Shown here: positions 10,229 through 20,747 of the stretch, one piece after another
Layout: the number at the start of each line of letters is the position of its first letter
Numbering within the stretch: the stretch's first letter is position 1
Translations under genes and position numbers: made by a program
Assembly (NCBI GenBank): GCA_021014945.1
Contig: MU266592.1
Coordinates: 1 to 36,256, forward strand
Reading direction: 5' to 3'
Source of the DNA: Leucogyrophana mollusca
Lineage: Eukaryota > Basidiomycota > Agaricomycetes > Boletales
Length of the DNA: 36,256 nt
Notes under the pieces: model-generated
Database searches by the model: none
The model's input: only the letters and a program-made list of their open reading frames with translations
What the model was told of the DNA's origin: nothing

Positions 10229-12890
10229 TTATGCTTGAGCAATTTTAATCCTAGCCAGCTCGCCTCTCCTAGAACACGCCACGATTCGGGAGGCACTAGC
10301 GAGCACCTGCACAACGTGGTCTGTGCCGAAACACGACACCTTGAAGGGAGGCGATCAGCAATACAATAAGTGGGCAGATGTGTGATCCATGCTTACAGAC
10401 GCAGGTTGCCCGCCCAAATTACGCAAGTCCCACAACCTTACCTCGCCATTTCGGGTGCCACTGGCGAAGAAGTGAGACCAAAAATCACCTGGCATCTGTG
10501 TCAATCGGAGTCGCGCCTTACGGTAGGGCCAAGGGCAAGCTCGTACCTTTTGGAAAACGCCCATGGGGTTCTGGAGCGTCATATCCAAATCTCTGCACAG
10601 GGTGCTCCGGCACCATGCGATGATCGTGAATCTCGTATTGTAATTCACGGTGAGAAACCTGCAGACGCATCAGACAAATCGGGATCAATTGAGCAGCGCA
10701 GTGGCGTACCTCTAATAACGTGCAGAATGGTGACTCTGTTGCGTGTGCATGGTAGGGAGTGTTTGATGGCTTTAACGTGTTGAGGACACGCTCAGCGGAC
10801 AAATCCCACAGGCGAACGTTACAATCAGCACCTGCTGAGATTAATTTGTGGCTTGTATCACGTATAGGTAAGAGGGAATGGACGGCTGAGGTGTGTTTGA
10901 TGGACAATAGAACCGGTGAGGCGTTTGAGAGATCTTCTTTGAAGGCCCATATGTGGACGGCGTGATCATAGCCTCCGCTAGCGAACATGAGGGGCTGCAT
11001 CATAGTCGTCAACGCGCTAGTTCCACCTTTCTTCACCGGATTCCATGGGCGATCCAAAGACCGAAGACCCTGTGACGAGATGCATAAGGTTACTGTAGGG
11101 CATGGCCGTATCGTGTTTGTCTCACCTGTGCATCATCGAGGGAGAGAAAAGAAAGCTGCTGATCCTCACGACCGTGAGCGAGCACCATAACCGCATTATT
11201 GCGAATTTGCAAGACACAAGCGTCGTCCACGTATTCATGGGTGGCAGCGGGCGGAATAAAGAGGACATGTTGATGCTGGGACGGTGACAATTTTACCTTG
11301 CTGATGAAACCACGCGTGGAAACCATTATCTGCGCGTTTGAGCTGTCACTGAATACGCGCCGGGGTTTATCGTGGGAGTGAACGGCGGTTTTGTATATAT
11401 TGCCTTCAAGCGCCAGTGAATGTGATAGGGGTTGCGAATGACCATACCTCTCGTTCGCGCTGGAATTCTCAACCCGGCGAAGGGGAGAGCGCGACCCTGC
11501 ACGACAAGTGAGGTCTGTAATGGGAACGTCGAAGTCGTCGGAGTCATCGGTAACAGCGGGTTCTCTGTCGAGTGTGTCATCGCGAGATACTTCGGGTAGA
11601 TCCTCGGCATGTGCATTGGGATGAAGTGGTTCGGTGGCAAAATATGAACTCGAAGGCAACGGTGGTATGTCTAATACACCGGAACGAAAGAAACGCTCGT
11701 AGGCCATTGGAAGTACTTTGGGTGTGGGACTTGGGGAGTCCATCGTGAGATCAATTATCTCATCCTTGGGTGGTACAACACGTAACACTTTCTTAGGTCG
11801 ATTTGGGATTTTGGACTTTGAGCTTCTCGAGAAATTCCGAGAGATAGCTGTACCGTTTGGAAGGAGGGGGCCGGATATAGGAACAATTATTTGGTTATCA
11901 GGAGACTTCTTCAGCGGTGGCGAAGACGAGCCGGTGCTGCTATTCTGGCTGACAGCTTTACCCTTTGGGGCAATGGAACTTTGGGCTCTGATCTTGGCTG
12001 AGCTCTCAGCGAAGTCGAGGTGGCTATCGCAGTCAAAACCAGTCACCACTGGAGGGTCAGCGCGCTGCGCCTGGGCGTGATGCTGATTAGAGGGATGCAC
12101 CGGATACAGGTCATATGAGGGACGAATCACCGGGCTGCTCAGTGGGGGACCATCCTGGCCACCACAGGACCATGATGCCGCATAAGCAGTATTGGGCGAT
12201 GCACGTACGGATGAGCCTGAAACACCCCATGCATCCATGGGTTTCGCTGAAGTGGGGGGAACAGCACATGCTGGTTGACGATCAATCGATAGTGACATGC
12301 ACACGCAAAGGACACCCACAAGCTGACAAGGTGCCTGAAGAGGATCCCGCTTCCCGTCGTGCGCTGTCGTCTTGGACATGAAAACTCATGGCGCGTCCCT
12401 GTTCAAGCTCGAGCCGCTGTTTTTCTCGCTCTATCCATGCACTCATGTTAGAACGACCTCCTGAGGCGCCTTTACGATATTCTGGAGGAAGGTCCAGCGT
12501 TAGCTCTTTCCGCTGGGCATTCCTGCCACCATGGATGCTGCCCGGACCAGGTCTGGGTGTCTTTACAGGACCATCTTTAAGAGAAAGCGACTGATTAGGA
12601 GCATTTGCGTGAGGTTTTGTATCGCCAAAACGTCTATAAGGATGGGGTCCATGCGAAGCCAAGGCGATAGCATCGAGTGATTGATGGGAGGAACGAAGTG
12701 GATGAGCGACTTGAGATCCATTACCCCGCCCGCGAGACGCGTAATTCGCGTGGTACGCATGGTATCCTTGAGAGTAGCTTCTACCTCTCCAACCACCCCG
12801 GCCTCTGGTATTTTTGGTGGGCTTTACTACAGGGACACCAGTGTTTCCTTTTCGTGCCAGTCGAACTTCATTGGGCTGGGAGTCTTCCAT
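10229..12890 (-). CDS. WD40-repeat protein, RG-rich N-terminus (paralogue A)
   Basis: Exons on the minus strand: 12890-12320, 12270-11126, 11069-10710, 10658-10547, 10488-10397 and 10339-10229, 796 residues. The N-terminal ~510 residues are low-complexity and probably disordered. They include an Arg-Gly-rich stretch (residues 29-56, RGRGGWRGR) and two SUMO-interaction-like motifs, EIIDLT at 361-366 and VPITDLT at 439-445. The C-terminal third is a WD40 propeller: blades end in GGYDHAVHIW, AGADCNVRLWDL and SGTRNGEVRLWDLR, with a final blade in the last exon. The last exon was added because a GT-AG intron (10396-10340) leads to a frame matching the end of the neighbour gene. An upstream in-frame GTG at 12950 is not a credible start; the first ATG is 12890. 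It is divergent from and paralogous to the 13162 gene. Molecular function unknown; probably a scaffold. Confidence 0.88.
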
Positions 12891-13161
12891 CGCCAAGACG
12901 CACGAGCTCCGAGGGGCACCAGCAGCCAAATATATTCGTGATTGATACACGACGTTAATGTCTTATGTCGTTTTGCAAGAGTAGACAGTCAGTCGTTATA
13001 GTGGTCGATGGAGAAGCAACTCGAAAGGACCGACACCTTGTTTGACGATATTTGTCTTTTTCCCAATGCGGAACGGGCGCGCCATATTGTGCATTCACTC
13101 AGGCTCGACCTTCAATATTTAACTCTCTCCTGGCCTTTTTACACTCACGCTTGAGGTTTGT
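12891..13161. promoter_or_regulatory. Divergent promoter region of the WD40 pair
   Basis: The 271 bases between the two start codons must contain both 5' UTRs and both promoters. They include the palindrome GGCGCGCC at 13076-13083 and several AT-rich words, but no clear TATA box. A shared bidirectional promoter is an inference from the spacing. Confidence 0.5.
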
Positions 13162-15890
13162 ATGAGTCTACCTTTTGGCTCTTTAAAACGCCCACCAACG
13201 TGGACTCCACATCCCGGCGTGAAGCGCAGCAAAAAGGAAGATACTGAGGATGCCAAGGTCTCTATCAAGAGCGGCACAACCCCAGACATACAGCCTGAGC
13301 CTCTCCCTCCAACCGCCAACCATGGGGTCGAGCGGATTTCCTTTGCTCCTGGAACCAAGGTGTCCCGGCTTCCACCACAGTATCTCGAAAGAGTCACGCA
13401 GGAGAGATCGAAGGTTCTCGCTCTCCAGGGACGCCGGATTGTTGGTATCCCTCTTATGCTGTGAGCATTCTTTGTCCGAGACTTACACCTTGAGAATGGT
13501 GCTTATGCAACATTTACAGAAATGACGGTATTGTTTTGCATTGGCAAGTGGAGTATGCTCGTCGTGAGATATCCAATGTGTCTCATCGAAACTAGGGTAC
13601 ACGATCGAACCAAACAAGAGGATGATGGGGGTGCTCTACCTTGGCATATCCACCACATCCCACCATTGCACGCATCAAAGGGCGTAAACGGGCCTTCGAA
13701 AGCGGACTGGACATCGGAGCCTTCCGCTCTCCAATTCAAAGCAGATGGTCAACGACAGCCTCTGGTTGAATCGAATGGCAACGTGTTGACGCCGGTTTCT
13801 CGCCCAGATAGAGGTACTCGTGTTGGTGCCAGTACCTCTGATGCCATTATGGTGGTTGACTCTGATAATGAGGAAGAGACCATAGATGGACGTACCTCGG
13901 CGTCGCCGGCCGTGATGTTAGAACCGCCCTTTCCCGAAGAGGATCCTTTGCCATACGACGAGGGTAGTGACTCTGATATAGAGATAGTCTCCTGGAGCCT
14001 AAGCTCGACGCGAAAGCACTCGTTAGAAGAAGCTGGCGGTAATAACGCAGCTCTGCAAATCCAAAGCCCGCTAGCTGGGGAGGAGCAGCCGCCCGACTCT
14101 TCCGGAAGCAGCTCTAACGCTACCTCTTCAGCAACATCTCGTCAGTCCACCTTTTCGCTAAGTCGAAGTCCTCCGCGCCGTGAGAAGGAACTAGCATCTT
14201 TGTATGGAGATTGGGGGTGCCTCGAGTCCGACCGTGACGTGGAACCGAGCTCCGATGGCGAATATCATCCTCCGGTGGTCCAGCCCAGCGCATTTACACA
14301 GGAGAAGGGAAAGGGTCGCGTAGAACCGGACAATCCTTTTGATCTGTTGCTGCGGCACACCAACCTCCCTGATAGTCACGGTCTAGCCACGTCCAGAACA
14401 GGTCGCGCTCGGAGGATGTCATTGGCCACTTCATCTGTCTCATGGCGGGAATCTTCTGTTGAGGACGACGACGTCTCGGATGCATCGGAGGACAGTAGTC
14501 CTCCCCGTAAACCGGTGTATCGGACGGGCACGCCCGCCAGTCAGATCACAAGCTCCAGGGGAGGCAAGAACGTTCCCGTGACTCGAGGGAATCGGGAGGC
14601 TCAACGGCGTCCTCGCGGGTCCCCAGAGGTTATCGATGACAGTATGCCGCATGCCGCCGCTCCGCCGACCATGAAGAAGGTCCCGTTGCCTAAGACCCCC
14701 TATGGACGATCCAGACGCATTCTTGTACCCGCATCGGATGACCTTCCACTGGCGACTGTCACCATGAGGGGCGACTTACAATTCATTGACAGGAAGGAGC
14801 AGTAAGTTGGTATCCATACAGTCATACATGAAGCTCACCTTCTGCTTGAGCTTCCGGATATCGCTGAGCTCGTTACCGAACAAAGGAGATTATCGCCATG
14901 TCGAAGACGCTTGTGTTGTCGGCGACACAATCGTTCTAGGGTACGATGGAGGCCCATGCCAAGTCACTCTTCTTCCGGTGACGGTATGTGTGGTACCCCT
15001 TACGTTTATTCGAACACGATTCACAGATCCTCGCCAGCGAAAATCTCCTCGGCCCATTGATGTCCAACGCCAGCCACACGTGCCATCCCCCCGTGTCTCA
15101 AAGTCGTTCAAGGGAGGCGTCAGCTGTCTCTCTGCGATGTGCAGCGAAGCCGGGTCTATCAAGTTCTTCTCAGGCGGTCACGATAGATGGGTCTACTTGT
15201 GGACCGCTGAGACTCACCAACTTACTAACGCTACCTGCAAGAAGCTCAGTGTCTTCCACGACTCAGGCGTTTCCGCGATTGCGTACCAGCGTCGTAGCAA
15301 CGCCCTCATGTCATCTGATGGGCAAAAACTCTGGACCACGGATCTTTCCCGGTCGTACACGCCGAAGCCGGTCCTCGTTTCAAACGTCGTCAATCAGATC
15401 CATGTCCACCCGCAGGCCCCGGACATCATTCTTCTCGAAGTGAGTTTGGTAGAGTTTTGTAAGCCTTCTTTTGACTATAGACTCCATAGATCAAACATCT
15501 GGATCAGCAGATCCAAATTTTCGACTGCCGGAAAGGTGGTTTCAACAGACCACCGTGTTTTACCTTTGGACACCGATACGCCGACGCGAAGTTCGAGCCG
15601 AGCTACACGAAAGGTAGCACCCGCCACGTATACTTCGCACGGGGTCATCAAGACGGCTCAGTCATCCTCTGGGACTATAGAAATCCTAAGGTAAGCTCTT
15701 TTCTCCATTATGTCGCGTTCGCAATTCAGTGGAAATCATACGCCTTAAGGACATCTTGATCAAACGACAATATCAACAAATAGATGCCGTTGTGCACACC
15801 GCATTCTCCAACTCCGAAGTTGTGGCATTTGGAGGAAGAGTAGGAGGGGGAGTCGTCACGTTTTTCAGTGATTATCTGGAAGAGACTTGA
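13162..15890 (+). CDS. WD40-repeat protein with acidic disordered region (paralogue B)
   Basis: Exons: 13162-13460, 13520-13563, 13619-14801, 14851-14983, 15038-15439, 15490-15690 and 15750-15890, 800 residues. The N-terminus carries a basic, nuclear-signal-like KRSKK and the phrase LPPQYLERVTQERSKVLAL. A long Ser/Glu/Asp-rich, probably disordered region follows, with a SUMO-interaction-like IMVVDSDNEEE at about 191-201. The C-terminal ~280 residues form WD40 blades, with SGGHDRWVYLW, SSDGQKLWTTDL, QQIQIFDCR and GHQDGSVILWDYR visible. The last exon (15750-15890) follows a 59-base GT-AG intron and aligns with the last exon of paralogue A. The 54-base intron 14984-15037 is stop-free and in frame, but skipping it matches the paralogue better. 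Function unknown; the motifs suggest a nuclear SUMO-linked scaffold, which is inference. Confidence 0.88.
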
Positions 15891-17561
15891 CGCCAGCCAT
15901 TGCACCCTTGCTTGCCACCTGCCCGGATCAAGCAGTCTATGACGGTCCTTGGTAGAGACACGCTGATAACACGCACTTCGTGATTCGCACATGAATCTAT
16001 TTCATCTGTGAGAAGAAGTCTGCGAGGAGAACGGAGTCGGACAAAGCGTACGACGCCTTTACATACCGCTAATCCGTTATGACGCTACATCAGAATGGAG
16101 CAGATCATGATCTATTCACATCAGGTGTCGAAATCCACTTTGCGGTCTGAGACCATGAGGCCAAGGAGGCAGCATGGCCGCTAGGGACAGTGTGATACGG
16201 CCTCCCCATTGACTCCGCTAGTTTCGGCCGTGCTAGGACAGGCCATTTCCTCCTGACCTTGCTCGGAACGCCAAATGCTCAGGCCCGGAGCGCGAAGATA
16301 CATCCAGCCTCGTTGTATGAAGGAGATGGGCAGGCAGGGGTGAGATCTTGCAGATAGTCCTATCAGGTTACCCAAAAGTTACCCCACTTTGCGCGCCACT
16401 CCTGACGATAATCTACTTGTGCCTTGGGTATCAGCCTTGACGCTGAAAACTATCCTTGATCCGGCCTTGACGTAGACGAGCATGACCGTCAACGAGGCAG
16501 GGGAGACGCGTTTATACTGAGGAAAGAACATCCATGATGGAACTTCAACGGAGATTTGAGAACTGAAGCTGAGCTGAGATCAAGCTCGGAGCATCAGCTA
16601 ACTTTCGTCGTATGCCATGTTACCAATTCAGATACGCATCAAGAGATCATCCAGTTGAACGCGTTTTCCGCTATCTGCCCAACAAGGATAAGGCAATTAT
16701 TCAGAGCAGATTCACCTAGTGCGAAAAGGTCGAGACTGGGACAAAAAGGCCACTCCGTGCAGGATTTCATCGATCAAGTCCATAGAGTGAGAAAATTGGG
16801 GAATGGGGCGATGAGGTATGACCTGCCCACGTTGAAAGGTGACTTTCACCATCGTGTAAAAGCGCATATTGCATTTATGAATTGCGGGGGAAATGCGAGG
16901 ATCGTGCGAGGGGATATCAGTGTCTTGAGAGGATACTCGTACAGTAATACGTGCCAATCCTCGCATGGGCGATTACAATTGCTCCTAATGCCACTTTTGA
17001 CGTGTGTCACCAGACATTTAGCGTTCTATTATAACAAATGGGTTAGAATGAATTCCCAGAGCATGTGAGAGTGACCTGAGCCACTTTTGACCAAAAGAGA
17101 ATAATGCTTGCGGTCGGAATCCACCTCCACTGACACAGCTGAAATGCTATACCATCTTCAAGTCAGAAGACGTGATTATCAGGTAGCCTTCTCGAATTCC
17201 TGTGCAGGAAGTCGAAAGCTTCCAGAAAGGATGGACCAGGCGAACGGAGGATCACCGGGGGACATTGGAAGCAGCACCGAAGACGATGCATCGATGATGA
17301 GGCACGCTGATGTTGCGTAAACGCCAGGCAGGATGCGACCCTCCCTCGTCGAGATCACAATGAAAGAAGCGCGGATTTAATCGCAAGAATGAGAAGCAAA
17401 GTACAAAAAGAGTGTTGAGGTTCGGGGTTGCAGTTGCGTCGCAGTGAGGTGGTTGTACGTTACTATGAGTCACTACGTAAAGGTGCATTGTTTGCGTGTG
17501 CTTGTGAATTCATATCAGCTTCCGTTGGTGCTCGGCGGGACTTGTCTCTCAAAAAATTGCA
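15891..17561. other. Gene-poor intergenic region
   Basis: No gene can be supported in these 1.67 kb. The longest open stretch is plus 16556-17068 (about 170 codons), but it starts at TTG, has no family motif that I recognise and has an AT content like noncoding DNA. A minus-strand frame overlaps it at 16712-16966. The right end should hold the uL11m promoter. A decayed mobile element or noncoding transcript cannot be excluded. Confidence 0.5.
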
Positions 17562-18061
17562 ATGTCCAAGGCTCTCAAAGCTAAAGCTCAGTTGGTGGTG
17601 TGTAGGATCGCATGGTTGCACGACGACTCCACTTTGACGTGTAATTTTTGCAGCGGCTTCTGGTTCCTGCGGGAAAGGCAGCTCCAACACCCCCGGTCGG
17701 CCCTGCTCTGGGTGCGCGTGGTGTGAAGTCGATGGACTTTTGCAAAGAGTTCAACGCGAGGACCGCGCACATCGAGCCTGGCGTCCCGACTCCCACTTTA
17801 ATCACCGTCGAGCCTGACCGCACTTTTTCGTTCATCACGAAAACTCCTCCGACGACCTACCTCTTGAAAAAATGCGCAGGGATAGAGAAGGGGACCGGTA
17901 GACCCGGACACGAAATAACGGGAACTATAAGCTTGAAACACGTGTATGAGATTGCAAAAATCAAAGCCAGGGATGAGCATCTCAAGCACCTCAAGCTTGA
18001 GTCAATAGCGAGTACCGTAGTTGGAACGGCGAGAACTTTGGGTGTGCAGGTGGTACCATGA
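17562..18061 (+). CDS. Mitochondrial large ribosomal subunit protein uL11m
   Basis: Component of the GTPase-associated stalk base of the mitochondrial ribosome. It has two exons, 17562-17597 and 17654-18061, joined in phase 0 over a 56-base intron; the product has 147 residues, the normal size. It begins MSKALKAKAQLV, then shows the L11 N-domain hallmark PPVGPALGARGV and DFCKEFN, followed by TFSFITKTPPTTYLLKKC. The C-terminal RNA-binding domain ends with IASTVVGTARTLGVQ. The nuclear origin is shown by the intron. The N-terminus is short and basic, as in fungal uL11m, without a long cleavable presequence. It sits alone between two gene-poor stretches. Confidence 0.95.
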
Positions 18062-19413
18062 TTCGGGCCGTGCCCTGGCTACCTTCCAGAAAAGGTACGT
18101 CTACGTGACCAGTCATCAGCCTATTAGTGAGCTGTGTTATGTTTACGGTGGCTCTCTTATCAGTTTTTAGATCAGACCATGAGACAGCTCTCTCCAAGGA
18201 GGATTGGTGGGATCGACTATGTCCCGGTTCATCGACGCCCGTACGTTAGCGCGGGTTGTAGATAGGACCTTATCAGAAACATGGCATACGAGCGGACTGT
18301 TTGCGTACATCTGTGCTATATCATATCAAGGAATGACTTTAATGGGCAAGCGTCAAATGGTGATGGATTGAGCGATGGAGCGCCGTGGTACAACGAGGAG
18401 TAGTAGTGACAAGGTTAAGTTCATTCACTTGAAATTAAACTTGGCTTCATTGAACATGGAGTCTCCAGTCTTTGTGCACCGAGGTTTCCTTCTTTCATCC
18501 AGCCGATTCATTAACTACAGATGGTCCTGCCTAATTGATACTAACTTTATTGCCCTTTGTAAGTCAGTCAGACGCTGAATCGCGCTCGCAAGCGATTTTT
18601 TTGATGCGAGGCTGCGTCCGTGGCACAGAGCTCACGCCCAAATCTACCTTATCTTCCGTCCCTTTGTCCTGCATATGGCATTGCCGCCATGCTGCAGACA
18701 CGCCTTGCTCTGTTTTACCGCATCTAACCCGCATTTCTGGTACACGTTCTTAGGTCCCGTTCGCACTCGCCAATGTTCTGCACCCAACCTGCCATTTACA
18801 GTCTCCTTCCCCCACCGCGTGCTGTTCAGCGAGGGAACTCCTCCACTCCTTTCATGCGGAACGTGCTCTTGTTTCTTGGGCTGATTTGTACGTCCTTTTC
18901 AATATTTCACATCCGATTCCCTTCTCATGACGAAGTCTTTTCTTATTTTTCGGTTATCCACCGGGTACCCAAAGGGTATCAATCGTTTACTCTTGTGAAC
19001 TTCGTTGGGGTCTCGTGTCCTGCCGAATGCCTTTTCGACGCCCATCCACACGTCGCAAGGAAGAATCAGCGCTTAGCAGTTGAACTCGTGTTGTTCCTCG
19101 ATCATGTCGGCCTCGACCTGACCTGCATCGGACCTTTGCTCCACTGGACAAGACTCTAGGCGACATAATGAAGCCTTGCTTCTCGTGCCGACACGTTTGC
19201 AGCCTTGTACTCACCTTTATCTGTCACAAAGTCCACGTTTCCGATCGTGAATATTCACCATCAGGTGAAAAACAAGAAACAGTTTACCAATGTTATCGAA
19301 ATTCGGGCTATAAAAGAGCGCGTACCAAGGTTCAAAATCTCCTCCAGAGGCAGTCTCGAGTCACCATCTCCCCTCCCCTGAACTTCTCCAGAGCCTTTTG
19401 ATCCACATACGCT
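18062..19413. other. Gene-poor intergenic region
   Basis: No gene is supported in 1.35 kb. Pyrimidine-rich sequence around 18640-19160 contains open frames (such as plus 18773-19159) and scattered splice-like words, but no recognisable protein family and no consistent exon chain. The right end carries the TATA box of the DUF6593 gene. Confidence 0.45.
19309..19316 (+). promoter_or_regulatory. TATA box upstream of DUF6593 gene 1
   Basis: The word TATAAAAG lies 98 bases before the ATG at 19414, a normal distance for a core promoter with a short 5' UTR. It is the clearest TATA box in the window. Confidence 0.6.
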
Positions 19414-20281
19414 ATGGCATCTTCATCGAACGAAGTCCTCTCTTGGACAAACCAAGATCCCCGTGAAAGCCAACTCTTCAATTCTTGGGGAGTTCTCTAC
19501 CGCTTTCAAGTCCGTTACTCTCTTACTCCCTCCCATTAAGAATACACCTGACCATCCCCCACAGACCATTGTAAGCCCTAGTGGCCAAAGTACGACGACC
19601 CTTTGGCGCGCCGTCCGCACCAACAAGGAAGACCGTGTAGCGAAGCTCGAATGGGCTTCGAACGGTGGCCTTGGACGTGCGGTCATAGGAAAGGTTGGCC
19701 TAGCTCCCTCGCTCCCGTCACTACCGCGAGGGTCATTTCTGATAACATCCCTCCAGAACACGGTGCCGATGTCCGACTTGGTCCGGCCAGATCCACGCTA
19801 TCCAGTCAGTACATTAATAAAACATGTGCTTGGTGATCCCCTTATCGACGCCTGACGCAGGGATCGCGGATGTTCAACGGTCCCGATGGCCTGCCATACC
19901 GATGGCGGCCCTCCAGCAGCAGCCCGGACATCGTGGTAGGTCCCGATCCCCGTATTCAATGCATGCTCAGCATTGACGGTGATCCCGCAATAACCAAAAA
20001 GCTGGAAGACTCTGCGGGAAACGTGGTCGCTTTCTTCCGACCCACCCGGCCCACGCGCTACCAGATCGGCGACGTTTACGGGGAACTACATTTCGTACGG
20101 AACGCCGGAGCGGCTACGATCGTCAGTTTTTTCCCTTTTCCAATACCATCACCCGAGAACCACCCCGCGCCGAGTCCGAGTCTTGGCTGACCTTCTCTCT
20201 CCGCAGATGCATCCACCAATCATGGACACCGTCACAGTGACGGCAATGCTCTTCCGCTTTTGTGCAGCATTTGGTCTGTGA
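19414..20281 (+). CDS. DUF6593-domain protein (copy 1)
   Basis: Member of a protein family of unknown function that is common in basidiomycetes. Exons: 19414-19509, 19565-19693, 19757-19804, 19861-20121 and 20207-20281, all in phase 0, 202 residues. The fold words are visible in order: LYRFQTIVSP, TTTLWRAVR, EDRVAKLEW, GGLGRAVIGK, the loop SRMFNGPDGLPYRWRPS, VAFFRPTRPTRYQIGDVYGEL and the C-terminal MDTVTVTAMLFRFC. All exon joins fall at phase 0, and the last intron (85 bases) is longer than the others. A TATA box lies 98 bases upstream. It converges on the AhpD-like gene. No catalytic residues are known for this family, so no role is proposed. Confidence 0.88.
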
Positions 20282-20747
20282 TACCTGTACCATACCGACT
20301 AGGAAACCTTTATTCAATCCCACTGTATATTGCATCGACAACCCAACCCCGCACCCCCATTCAATGTAAATATCTATCATCTCATCCTGACACGCGCTAT
20401 ACACATGTAATGCCAGCTTCAAAAACAAACATAAAAAAGAGGTTCTTCTGAAACTTCCTGTGAACCGAGTGACATCCTTGAGAGCTGAATCGATCGATAG
20501 TGTCGAAACTACCACGCTGACGCTTCACGTGTAAGTACACGATGCACACACAGACACCTCGTTGTGCTTGCAATGTCACACCAGCGCATGTTGTCGACAG
20601 GGCCCAATTCTAATCGGGGAGTGACGATCTTCATTCAATGTGCAGTGTGCGAAATTTAATAGAACAAATCTAACTTGATCTCGATTCGAAGGCCACGCTG
20701 CAGGGCACCATCCGTCCATCCATCGCATCTATCCATACAGTACGCGT
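20282..20747. other. Intergenic, between convergent 3' ends
   Basis: Contains the 3' untranslated regions of DUF6593 copy 1 and of the AhpD-like gene. Open frames here lack any coding signature. Confidence 0.6.

Noticed and set aside
12891..12950. N-terminal extension of WD40 paralogue A
   Set aside because: The open frame begins with GTG; the first ATG is at 12890, and nuclear genes need ATG.
18773..19159. 128-codon plus-strand frame between uL11m and DUF6593
   Set aside because: It starts at an ATG but has no motif. Splice-like words inside it do not form a consistent exon chain.
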